Of a DNA stretch of 64,000 bases, positions 25,687-33,686 are shown piece after piece (positions within the stretch are counted from its first letter, which is position 1; the number at the start of each line of letters is the position of its first letter). The DNA lies in NCBI GenBank assembly GCA_018826515.1, contig JAHKAM010000057.1, positions 1 through 64,000 on the forward strand, read 5' to 3'. The notes beneath the pieces are model-generated. The model saw only the letters and a list, made by a program, of their open reading frames with translations, was not told the origin of the DNA and did no database searches. This DNA comes from Alphaproteobacteria bacterium (lineage in GTDB: Bacteria; Pseudomonadota; Alphaproteobacteria; Caulobacterales; Caulobacteraceae). A program made the position numbers and the translations under genes.

Positions 25687-25712
25687 GCGCTCTTGCCCCG
25701 CTAGATCAGACC

Positions 25713-27296
25713 ATGACCACCACTTCCACCGACGTCGTCATCCTGGGCGGAGGCCACAACGGCCTCGTCTGCGCATTCTATCTGGCGAAGGCCGGGCTGA
25801 AGGTGACCGTGCTGGAGCGCCGCCACGTGGTCGGCGGGGCGGCGGTGACGGAAGAGTTCCATTCGGGCTTCCGCAACTCGACCGCCAGCTACACTGTCAG
25901 CCTGCTCAATCCGAAGGTCATCGCCGACATGGAGCTGGCCCGACACGGACTGACCGTGGTCGAGCGCAAGGTCTCCAACTTCCTGCCGCTGGAAGACGGC
26001 CGTCATTTCCTCGCGGGCGAAGGGCGAACCCAGGGCGAGCTGGCGAAATTCTCGACGCGGGACGCCGAGCGACTGCCGGACTATGAGGCGCGGCTGGAGA
26101 CAGTGGCGGCGGTGCTGCGCGACTGGATCCTGAAGGCGCCGCCGAACATGGTGGAGGGCGGCTGGATGGCCATGCTGCCCGAACTGCTCAAGGGGGCGTC
26201 GCTGGGCAAACAGGCGGCGGGGCTGGACGTCACCGGTCGGCGGGACCTGCTGGACCTGTTCGCCAAGTCGGCCGGCGACTGGCTGGACGGCTGGTTCGAG
26301 AGCGACCCGATCAAGGCCCTGTTCGGCTTTGACAGCGTGGTCGGCAACTACGCCAGTCCCTATACGCCGGGCTCGGCCTATGTGCTGTTGCATCACGTCT
26401 TCGGCGAGGTGAACGGGCGCAAGGGCGTCTGGGGCCACGCCATCGGCGGGATGGGGGCGATCACCCGGGCCATGGCCGCGGCCTGCGCCGAACAGGGCGT
26501 CGAGGTGCGGCTGGAGACGCCGATCACCGAGGTGCTGACCGAAAAGGGCCGCGCCGTCGGGGCGGTGACCGAGGCCGGCGACGTGGTGCGGGCGCGGGCG
26601 GTGGTGTCGAATCTGCACCCGCGGCTGCTGTTCGAGCGGTTTGTGGACGACGCGGTGGTCCCGGCGGACTTCCGCGAGCGGATCGGGGCCTATCGGTCGG
26701 GTTCAGGCACCTTCCGGATGAATGTGGCCCTGTCCGGTTTGCCGGACTTCACTTCGCTGCCGGGGCAGGGCGATCATCTGACCGCCGGGATCATCATGGC
26801 GCCCTCGCTGGCGTACATGGACCGGGCGCATTCCGAGGCGCGGCTGAACGGCTGGTCGTCGAAGCCGATCGTGGAGATGCTGATTCCCTCGACGCTGGAC
26901 GACACACTCGCCCCGCCGGGACAGCATGTCGCCAGTCTGTTCTGCCAGCATGTCGATCCGACCCTCGCCGACGAGCATCGCGACACCGTGGCTGACCTGA
27001 TGATCGAAACGGTCGACGCCCATGCGCCGGGTTTCAAGGCGTCGGTACTCGGCAGGCTGGCGCTTGGGCCGCGCGATCTGGAGCGGCGCTTCGGTCTGGT
27101 GGGCGGCGACATCTTCCACGGGCGGTTGACGCTGGACCAGCTGTTCAGCGCCCGGCCGGTGCTGGGTCACGCCGATCACCGGATGCCGGTGCCCGGGCTC
27201 TATCTGTGCGGATCCGGGGCCCATCCGGGCGGCGGCGTCACCGGCGCGCCCGGGCACAATGCGGCGCGGGCGGTGCTGAAGGACCTGGGGCGCTAG
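25713..27296 (+). CDS. FAD-dependent oxidoreductase, PYROXD2/phytoene desaturase-like
   Basis: This 527-residue flavoprotein has an N-terminal Rossmann fold (VVILGGGHNGLVCAFYLAKAG, with GxGxxG as GGGHNG), the LERRHVVGGAA segment, and a C-terminal FAD-binding end (PGLYLCGSGAHPGGGVTGAPGHNAA). The arrangement matches PYROXD2-like proteins of the phytoene-desaturase superfamily. The substrate is unknown; no other carotenoid gene is in the window, so a crt role is doubtful. Convergent with the response regulator, with 3 bp between. Confidence 0.85.
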   Translation: MTTTSTDVVILGGGHNGLVCAFYLAKAGLKVTVLERRHVVGGAAVTEEFHSGFRNSTASYTVSLLNPKVIADMELARHGLTVVERKVSNFLPLEDGRHFLAGEGRTQGELAKFSTRDAERLPDYEARLETVAAVLRDWILKAPPNMVEGGWMAMLPELLKGASLGKQAAGLDVTGRRDLLDLFAKSAGDWLDGWFESDPIKALFGFDSVVGNYASPYTPGSAYVLLHHVFGEVNGRKGVWGHAIGGMGAITRAMAAACAEQGVEVRLETPITEVLTEKGRAVGAVTEAGDVVRARAVVSNLHPRLLFERFVDDAVVPADFRERIGAYRSGSGTFRMNVALSGLPDFTSLPGQGDHLTAGIIMAPSLAYMDRAHSEARLNGWSSKPIVEMLIPSTLDDTLAPPGQHVASLFCQHVDPTLADEHRDTVADLMIETVDAHAPGFKASVLGRLALGPRDLERRFGLVGGDIFHGRLTLDQLFSARPVLGHADHRMPVPGLYLCGSGAHPGGGVTGAPGHNAARAVLKDLGR

Positions 27297-27299
27297 GCC

Positions 27300-27677
27300 T
27301 CAGACGGCCTCGACGCCCATCGCCTTCATCAGGGCGTCGCGGATAGCGGCTTCAGTGAAGGGCTTCTGCACCGTCGGATGACCGCGCCAGGCGTCGGGCA
27401 GGCCACCCTCTCCGTAGCCGGTCGAGAAGACGAAGGGCACGCCTCGGGCCGTCAGCGCATCGGCGATCGGGAAGACCTCGCGGCCCGCGACATTGACGTC
27501 GAGCAGGGCGGCGTCGAGCGTGCCCTCCCCGGCGACCATGGCGAGACCTTCGTCGACCGTGGCGACCGGCCCGACGGGCGTGCAGCCCATGTCCTCGAGG
27601 ATGGTTTCAAGCAGCATGGCGACCAGGGACTCGTCCTCGACCACCAGAACGCGGCGACCCGTCAACGTCTGGGTCAT
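27300..27677 (-). CDS. Single-domain response regulator (FATGUY-like)
   Basis: This 125-residue protein is a receiver domain alone: acidic VVEDES, phosphoacceptor Asp60 (LLDVNV), VFSTGYG at the Thr site, and Lys105 in QKPF. The FSTGYG-KPF arrangement is like FATGUY single-domain regulators that act in alphaproteobacterial general stress signalling. The start overlaps the stop of the HWE kinase gene by 4 bp (ATGA), so the two are a cognate pair by position. Confidence 0.88.
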   Translation of the reverse strand: MTQTLTGRRVLVVEDESLVAMLLETILEDMGCTPVGPVATVDEGLAMVAGEGTLDAALLDVNVAGREVFPIADALTARGVPFVFSTGYGEGGLPDAWRGHPTVQKPFTEAAIRDALMKAMGVEAV

Positions 27678-29185
27678 GATGTTTTTCCTCTGTCGAGCGG
27701 AATAGAGAATTCCGCGCTGAAACCGGTGCTTGCGTAGTCCAGTTTGACCTCGCCCGCCAGATCATGGCGCACGTTTCGTTCAATCAGCCGGCTGCCAAAA
27801 CCCCGGCGTTCGGGCGGTTGCACCGGCGGACCGTCAATCTCGCGCCACGTCAGCATCAGAACCGGCCTGGTCTGGTCAGCGATCGTCCAGTCGACCAGCA
27901 CGCGACCGTCCGGCGTGGTCAGGGCCCCGTATTTGGCGGCGTTGGTCGCCAGTTCGTGGAAAATCATGCCCAGCGAGAGCGCGGCCGCCGGCTCCAGCGC
28001 CACGGGAGGGCCGTTGAGCGTGACCCGATGAGCCCCGTGCGCCTCGGTTTCATGTTTGAGGATGGCGCCCAGATCCGCGCCTTCCCAATGGCTGCGGGTC
28101 AGCAGGTCGTGGGTGTGGGACAAGGCCATCAGCCGGGCCTGGAACCCTTCGGCGAACGTGGCGGGATCGCTGTGCGACCGTGCGGTCTGCACGGCGATCG
28201 ACTGGACCGTGGCCAGGGTGTTCTTCACGCGGTGATTGAGCTCGTCGATCATGAGCTTCTGTCGTTCAGCCGCCACGACGTTGTCCGTCACGTCGTGGCC
28301 CTGGACGAAGATGCCCACGACCTGACCCGAGCCGTCGCGGATCGGCTGATAGACGAAGTCGAGATAGACGGTCTCGAGCGGACTGCCCGGAGCGCGCTGA
28401 AGCTGAAGCAGGCTGCCACGGCCGTGGTGGGGTTCGCCGGTCGCATAGACCCCGTCGAGGAATTCGATGAAACCCTGCCCCACGACCTCCGGCAGGGCGT
28501 CGCGGACCGGCTTTCCGGCGATGTCGCGATGCCCGATGAGCTGGGCATAGGCAGCGTTGTGCATCTGGAACACATGGTCCACCCCCGTCAGTACGCAGAC
28601 GAACCCCGGCGCCTGCATGAACATTTCGACAAGCCGGTTGCGCTCCGTTTCGAGGCGGCGGTTGTCTTCCTGGACCTGTTGCGCCCGGCCGAGGACGGCG
28701 CCGCCCAGCATGGCGTCGAGGGCGCTCTGGCTGCCCGCTGATGCGTTACGTTCCCGGAGACGCTGCAGTTCGGTAATGTCGGTCGTGTGTTGAAGGATGA
28801 AGGCGACCTCGCCCTGATCATCCAGCATGGGTGTGTGCGTCGCGCTCCAGAACCGGTCCTCGAATTCTCCGTCGCCGTTCCGGGTCGGGATCGAAAAATG
28901 CACCAAGGCCAGATGGTCTTGCTGGCGGGTGTCGCGCGCCTTTTCCAGCGAGGCCTTCACCTGGCGTACGTTTTCCGGCGCCTCCTCGCCCGGGCCGGAA
29001 TCAAAGGCGGCGAAGAGCGGCCGGTTCAGGATGGCGTCCCGCTGGCTGTTGGTGACTTCCAGATAGGCCTTGTTGACCCCCGCGATCCGCAGGTCGGGCG
29101 TGAGCAGGACATAGGGATTGGGCGAGGCGTCGAACGCACTCGCCAGATCAACCGTCAAGCCGCCCGATTTCGCCAGTTCTTTCAA
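27674..29185 (-). CDS. PAS-PAS HWE-family sensor histidine kinase
   Basis: This 503-residue soluble kinase has two PAS domains (about 15-140 and 185-305) and an HWE-type catalytic part. The phosphoacceptor His318 is in ELNHRVKNTLATVQSIA. The ATP-binding N-box is FHELATNAAKYGAL, followed by LTWREIDGPPV and GFGSRLIER. No transmembrane helix is present, so signals are likely cytoplasmic, sensed by the PAS domains. No LOV-type cysteine motif was found. It is co-transcribed with the single-domain regulator. Confidence 0.9.
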   Translation of the reverse strand: MKELAKSGGLTVDLASAFDASPNPYVLLTPDLRIAGVNKAYLEVTNSQRDAILNRPLFAAFDSGPGEEAPENVRQVKASLEKARDTRQQDHLALVHFSIPTRNGDGEFEDRFWSATHTPMLDDQGEVAFILQHTTDITELQRLRERNASAGSQSALDAMLGGAVLGRAQQVQEDNRRLETERNRLVEMFMQAPGFVCVLTGVDHVFQMHNAAYAQLIGHRDIAGKPVRDALPEVVGQGFIEFLDGVYATGEPHHGRGSLLQLQRAPGSPLETVYLDFVYQPIRDGSGQVVGIFVQGHDVTDNVVAAERQKLMIDELNHRVKNTLATVQSIAVQTARSHSDPATFAEGFQARLMALSHTHDLLTRSHWEGADLGAILKHETEAHGAHRVTLNGPPVALEPAAALSLGMIFHELATNAAKYGALTTPDGRVLVDWTIADQTRPVLMLTWREIDGPPVQPPERRGFGSRLIERNVRHDLAGEVKLDYASTGFSAEFSIPLDRGKTS

Positions 29186-29277
29186 GCCAGTCCCCGCTCA
29201 CTGCAACGCTAACGCCTGCGCCCGGGATCGGTTCACGGGCTCGGACGCTGCTCCACGCACGGCTTTAGATATCTGGA

Positions 29278-30831
29278 ATGACCGCGCTATGGTTCGATAT
29301 GACACTGACTTCCTTTATTATTGCGGCGGTTCTGATGACGGCTCAAGGGGCGACGCCCGGCGATCTCCCGCGCACCCAGGTCCGCGAAGGCGCCCTGGTC
29401 GGTCGGGTGGCGGACGGGACGGTCTCGTTCAAGGCGATCCCGTATGCCGCGCCGCCGGTCGGGGTGCTGCGCTGGCGGGCGCCGCAGCCACACGGCTCCT
29501 GGGATGGAGACCGCGACGCGGGTGAGGTGGGGGCCATCTGCATCCAGCCGCCGTCCAACGGCGACCCTGGCGTCGGGCCCCTGCCGATGAGCGAGGACTG
29601 TCTGACGCTGAACGTCTGGACGCCGCAGCAGCGCGGACCGGAGCCGCTGCCGGTGATGGTCTGGATTCACGGTGGGGGATACAACAACGGTTCGGGCACG
29701 GCCGGGCTCTACGATGGATCCAATCTGGCTCGGCTCGGCGTGGTGGTGGTGACCATCAACTACCGGCTCGGGCGGCTGGGGTTCTTCGATCATCCGGCGT
29801 TGGAGGCGGACCGGGCGCGGGGCGAAGCCGCGGCCAACTATGGCGTGATGGACCAGATCGCCGCGCTGGAATGGGTGCGCGACAATGCGGTCGCATTCGG
29901 GGGCGATCCCGGGAATGTGACGATCTTCGGCGAGTCGGCGGGCGGCGTCGCGGTGACCCAGTTGATGATCGCGCCGTCGGCCCGGGGTCTGTTCCATCGC
30001 GCAGTGGTGCAGTCGGGCATGGGCCGCCAGCGTTCAGCGGAGCTGGCGCTCGACCGGCCCGGGCGTCCTTCGGCGCAGTCGCTTGGACGGGCGTGGGCGC
30101 GGGGCGCGGGGCTGCCAGCCGACGCGACGGCGGATGATTTGCGCGCGGCGTCGGCCGAACGGCTGCTCAACCCCATGCCGGCCTTCTACAGCGACAATCT
30201 GATCGTCGATGGCGCGGTGCTGCCCGAGGATGTGGTCGAGGCTTTCGCGGCCGGGCGACAGGCGCCCGTGCCGCTGATCCTGGGAACGAACAGCGCCGAG
30301 TTCTGGTGGATCCGGCCGTCAGACGCCGGCGCCTACGGCCGCACAGACGACGCCATGACCGAGGCGGATCATGATGCCTTGCTGGCGGCCTATGGCGGTC
30401 CCGAGGGCTATGACCAGCATGTCGTCAGCGATCTCGTCTTCAACGAACCGGCGCGCCATCTGGCGCGACTCCACGCCGCCGGCGGGCATCCGACCTGGCT
30501 GTACCAGTTCGACGTCGTGCCGGAGTCCAATCCCGAACCGAGCGGCGGGGCCACCCATGCGTCGGAGCGGCCCTATGTGTTCGACAATCTGCACACGGTC
30601 GGGCGGCCGATGGGCGCGCGCGACGATCGGGCGGCGGCGGCCATGGCCGACTACTGGACGACCTTCGCGGCCAGGGGGAATCCCAACGGACCGGGCCGTC
30701 CGGACTGGCCGGAATTCGGAGCCGGGCGGGACCGTCTGCTGGAGTTCACCAACGATGGACCCGTCGCGAAACCGGTTCCCTTCACCGGGCGGCTGGACCT
30801 GATCGAGCGCTTCTACGAACGGATGAGGTAA
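29278..30831 (+). CDS. Type B carboxylesterase
   Basis: This 517-residue esterase/lipase has a short hydrophobic N-terminus that may be a signal peptide and the type B carboxylesterase signature: the oxyanion loop VWIHGGGYNNG, the nucleophile in FGESAGG, SEDCLTLNVWTP, and a late His in GGATHASERPYVF. The start is either ATG 29278 or the in-frame ATG at 29299 (MTLTSFIIAAVLM), which gives a cleaner signal peptide; neither has a clear Shine-Dalgarno. Substrate unknown. Divergent from the HWE kinase. Confidence 0.87.
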   Translation: MTALWFDMTLTSFIIAAVLMTAQGATPGDLPRTQVREGALVGRVADGTVSFKAIPYAAPPVGVLRWRAPQPHGSWDGDRDAGEVGAICIQPPSNGDPGVGPLPMSEDCLTLNVWTPQQRGPEPLPVMVWIHGGGYNNGSGTAGLYDGSNLARLGVVVVTINYRLGRLGFFDHPALEADRARGEAAANYGVMDQIAALEWVRDNAVAFGGDPGNVTIFGESAGGVAVTQLMIAPSARGLFHRAVVQSGMGRQRSAELALDRPGRPSAQSLGRAWARGAGLPADATADDLRAASAERLLNPMPAFYSDNLIVDGAVLPEDVVEAFAAGRQAPVPLILGTNSAEFWWIRPSDAGAYGRTDDAMTEADHDALLAAYGGPEGYDQHVVSDLVFNEPARHLARLHAAGGHPTWLYQFDVVPESNPEPSGGATHASERPYVFDNLHTVGRPMGARDDRAAAAMADYWTTFAARGNPNGPGRPDWPEFGAGRDRLLEFTNDGPVAKPVPFTGRLDLIERFYERMR

Positions 30832-30840
30832 CGGACCGGA

Positions 30841-30985
30841 TTCTCCCCCCCTTCATGGGGAGGGACGATCGCGTAGCGATCCGGGTGGGGAATTGTAGTG
30901 GCAGCCCCGGTCGGCGGATGGTTCGCATTTCCCCACCCTGTCGCCGCTGCGCGACGACATCCCTCCCCACTTCGGGGGAGGGAGA
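30841..30985. repeat. REP-like intergenic element pair
   Basis: This 157-bp gap between convergent genes is filled by GC-rich palindromic DNA. CTCCCC...GGGGAG hairpins occur near 30842-30865 and CCTCCCCACTTCGGGGGAGG at 30962-30981, with CGCTGCGCGACG-type segments between. The composition matches the element at 1-40 and the core at 44568. It is a dispersed repeat, possibly also ending transcription from both sides. Confidence 0.6.
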
Positions 30986-30988
30986 AGC

Positions 30989-32356
30989 CTAAAGCGTATC
31001 CAGCACCGCGCCGTGGGTCCTGATGACCTCGGCGTAGAGCAGGCCGGAATCCTTGATGGTCCGCTCCTGGGTGAGGAAGTTCACGTGGGTGATGCCGAAC
31101 CGCTTGGAATAGCCCAGCGACCATTCCAGATTGTCGAGCAGCGACCAGGCCATATAGCCGCGGATATCGACGCCCTTGCCGATGGCGTCGTGCATCGCCT
31201 TGAGGTGGTTCTTCAGATACTCGACCCGCATCGGATCATGGATCCGCCCGTCGATGGCGTGGGGCGGATCGTACCAGGCCGAGCCGTTCTCGGTGACCAT
31301 CAGCGGCAGGCCATTGGTCTGCTCATGCAGCCAGACCAGGGTGTCGGTCAGGGCGGGGGGATAGACCTCCCAGCCGGTCTCGGTGTGGGCGTGCTGGACC
31401 TGTTTGACCGGGCGTGAGCGGGTCGGCCAGGCGTCGGGCGCGTTCTCCGGCACCGAGCGGGTGTACCAGTTCAGCCCCATCCAGTCGGTCGGCTGGGCGA
31501 TCAGGTCGAAGTCCTCCTGCGGGAACTCCTTATAGGCCTCGCCATAGACGTCCTTGAGCTCCTCCGGATAGCCGCGGCCCATCAGGGGATCGAGGAACCA
31601 GCGGTTCATCTGGGCCTCGGCGCGTTTGCGCGCGGCCTCGTCTTCCGGCTTGTCGGAGGCGCTGTATTTCGGCTCGATGTTCAGGACGATGCCGATCTGG
31701 CCCTCGCCCACTTCGCGGAACCGCTTCACCGCCGCGCCGTGGGCGCGCAGGACGTTGTGACCGGCGATCATGGCCTCGAAGGCCGACTTGTGGCCGGGCG
31801 CGAGGGCGCCGTGCAGATAGCCGCCGTCGACGATGACCCAGGGCTCGTTGATCGTGCCCCAGGTCTTCACCCGGCCCTTGAACTTCTCGAACAGGACCTG
31901 GCCGTAGTCGGCGAACCAGTCGGCGATGTCGGGGTTCAGCCAGCCGCCGCGATCGTCCAGCGCCGCCGGCAGGTCCCAGTGATAGAGGGTGCAGAGCGGC
32001 TCGATGCCCTTCTCGAGCAGGCCGTCGATCAGACGGTCGTAGAAGGCCAGACCCTTGTCGTTGATGCGGCCCCGGCCCTCCGGCATCACCCGGCTCCAGC
32101 TGACCGAGAATCGGTAGGCCTGCAGGTTCAACCGCTCCATGATCGCGATGTCCTCGCGCCAGCGGTTGTAATGGTCGCAGGCCACGTCGCCGGTATCGCC
32201 GTTCAGCATCATGCCGGGGGTGTGGCTGAACCGGTCCCAGATCGAGGCTCCGGCGCCATCCGCCATGGATGACCCTTCAATCTGATAGGCGGCGGTCGCG
32301 GCGCCCCACAGAAAACCTTCGGGAAACCGATAGTTGCCTGTGTTTTTTGAAGTCAT
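30989..32356 (-). CDS. GH1 beta-glucosidase
   Basis: This 455-residue glycoside hydrolase family 1 enzyme removes glucose from short beta-glucosides. The acid/base Glu171 is in TINEPW and the nucleophile Glu356 in VTENGSA. The N-terminal FPEGFLWGAATAAYQIEG signature is present; there is no signal peptide, so it acts in the cytoplasm. The ATG at 32356 was chosen because the GH1 domain begins 10 residues later. It is divergent from lacI, and the shared operator lies between them. It would process oligosaccharides delivered by the ABC permeases encoded further on. Confidence 0.92.
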   Translation of the reverse strand: MTSKNTGNYRFPEGFLWGAATAAYQIEGSSMADGAGASIWDRFSHTPGMMLNGDTGDVACDHYNRWREDIAIMERLNLQAYRFSVSWSRVMPEGRGRINDKGLAFYDRLIDGLLEKGIEPLCTLYHWDLPAALDDRGGWLNPDIADWFADYGQVLFEKFKGRVKTWGTINEPWVIVDGGYLHGALAPGHKSAFEAMIAGHNVLRAHGAAVKRFREVGEGQIGIVLNIEPKYSASDKPEDEAARKRAEAQMNRWFLDPLMGRGYPEELKDVYGEAYKEFPQEDFDLIAQPTDWMGLNWYTRSVPENAPDAWPTRSRPVKQVQHAHTETGWEVYPPALTDTLVWLHEQTNGLPLMVTENGSAWYDPPHAIDGRIHDPMRVEYLKNHLKAMHDAIGKGVDIRGYMAWSLLDNLEWSLGYSKRFGITHVNFLTQERTIKDSGLLYAEVIRTHGAVLDTL

Positions 32357-32490
32357 TTTGGACGGCCTCGACGAGCGTGAACGCAAACTGGAAGGACAGG
32401 TTGGGGGCGGTCGGTACGCGTGTGGAGCCGTCAGCACAACCTCGGTGTGGCCAAACTAGGGCACTTGCGGGGAGCAATACTAGTGTGTCA

Positions 32491-32504
32491 TGTAATCGGT
32501 TACA
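32491..32504. promoter_or_regulatory. LacI-family operator candidate
   Basis: TGTAATCGGTTACA is a 14-bp palindrome with one mismatched pair and a central CG, the usual shape of LacI/GalR-family sites. It lies in the divergent gap, 58 bases before lacI and 135 bases before the GH1 gene. Binding there could control both directions. Confidence 0.7.
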
Positions 32505-32561
32505 AAGTTTTTTCGGACGGACCCGCGCCAAGCGGGCCGGCACTGGAAACGCTCAGGGAGG

Positions 32562-33686
32562 ATGGACTTTGGCGCTGACGGCGACCCGACATATTCAAGC
32601 GCAGGCGGCGGCGTGAAGGCCGCCACGATTCGCGATGTCGCCGAGCGGGCCAGCGTGTCCGTGGCCTCGGTGTCGCGCGTGCTGAACGGCGCCGGTCCGG
32701 TCACCGAAGCGACCCGCAGTCGCGTCCTCGAGGCCGCCGAGGCGCTGCAATATGTGCCGCATTCGGGCGCCCGCAGCCTGTCCACCAGCAAGACCCAGAC
32801 GATCGGCGTGATCCTGCCCGATCTGTACGGCGAATTCTTTTCCGAACTGATCCGCGGCATGGACCTGGCGGCGCGTTCGCTCGGCTTCCACCTGATCGTT
32901 TCCAGCTCGCATGACGACGCCGAGGAAGCCTCGGCCGCGATCCGTTCGATGCGCGGGCGGGTGGACGGGCTGATCGTCCTGTCGCCCCACCTCGACGCCG
33001 CCAATCTCGCGGCGGGCCTGGCGGGCCGGACCCCGATCCTGCTGATGAACGGCGGCGCCGGCGCGGGCCGTCCGTCGATCATCGTCGATAACCACGGCGG
33101 CGCCGTCCAGGCGGTCGAACACCTCGTCGCCACGGGTCGCCGCCGCATCGCCCACATCTCCGGCCCCACGGGCAACCTCGAGGCCGAGACCCGGCTGGCG
33201 GGCTATCTGGAAGCCATGGCCCGGGCCGGCCTGCCGACCACGGTGGTCGAGGGCGCCTTCACCCAGACGTCCGGTCACGAAGCCGGGCTCGAACTGGCGC
33301 GCCGTCCGACTCCGCCCGATGCGGTGTTCGCCGGCAATGACATCATGGCCGTCGGCGCCATGCTGGCCCTGCAGGATGCAGGGCTGGCCGTGCCCGAGGA
33401 CGTCGCCATCATCGGTTTCGACGACGTTCCGATCGCCAGCCTGGTCCGGCCCGCCCTGACCACCCTGAGAATCCACATCGCGGAAACCGGCCGGAGCGCG
33501 CTCGAGCGCCTCGTCCGCCTCATCAACGCAGCGGGCGCAGCCGTCGCCGACACCGCCTGCGAGGTCGTCCGGCCCGAACTGGTCGTGCGCCCGTCAAGCA
33601 ACCCGGCGACATCCATCCAGCCCAACGTCGCGGGACGCCTTCGCGTCGCCGCCGAAACGCCATCTCTTAAGGGGGAGAATTCCTGA
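32562..33686 (+). CDS. LacI-family transcriptional regulator
   Basis: This regulator of 374 residues has an N-terminal helix-turn-helix (ATIRDVAERASVSVASVSRVLNG, about residues 21-43) and a periplasmic-binding-like sugar sensor domain (about 80-350; IGVILPDLYGEFF, VDGLIVLSPH, IIGFDDVPIAS). ATG 32562 sits immediately against AGGGAGG; GTG at 32613 (VKAATIRDV) is a possible true start, giving a shorter N-terminus. Its stop overlaps the TonB receptor start (TGATG). It likely represses the glycan locus until the inducing sugar binds. Confidence 0.88.
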   Translation: MDFGADGDPTYSSAGGGVKAATIRDVAERASVSVASVSRVLNGAGPVTEATRSRVLEAAEALQYVPHSGARSLSTSKTQTIGVILPDLYGEFFSELIRGMDLAARSLGFHLIVSSSHDDAEEASAAIRSMRGRVDGLIVLSPHLDAANLAAGLAGRTPILLMNGGAGAGRPSIIVDNHGGAVQAVEHLVATGRRRIAHISGPTGNLEAETRLAGYLEAMARAGLPTTVVEGAFTQTSGHEAGLELARRPTPPDAVFAGNDIMAVGAMLALQDAGLAVPEDVAIIGFDDVPIASLVRPALTTLRIHIAETGRSALERLVRLINAAGAAVADTACEVVRPELVVRPSSNPATSIQPNVAGRLRVAAETPSLKGENS

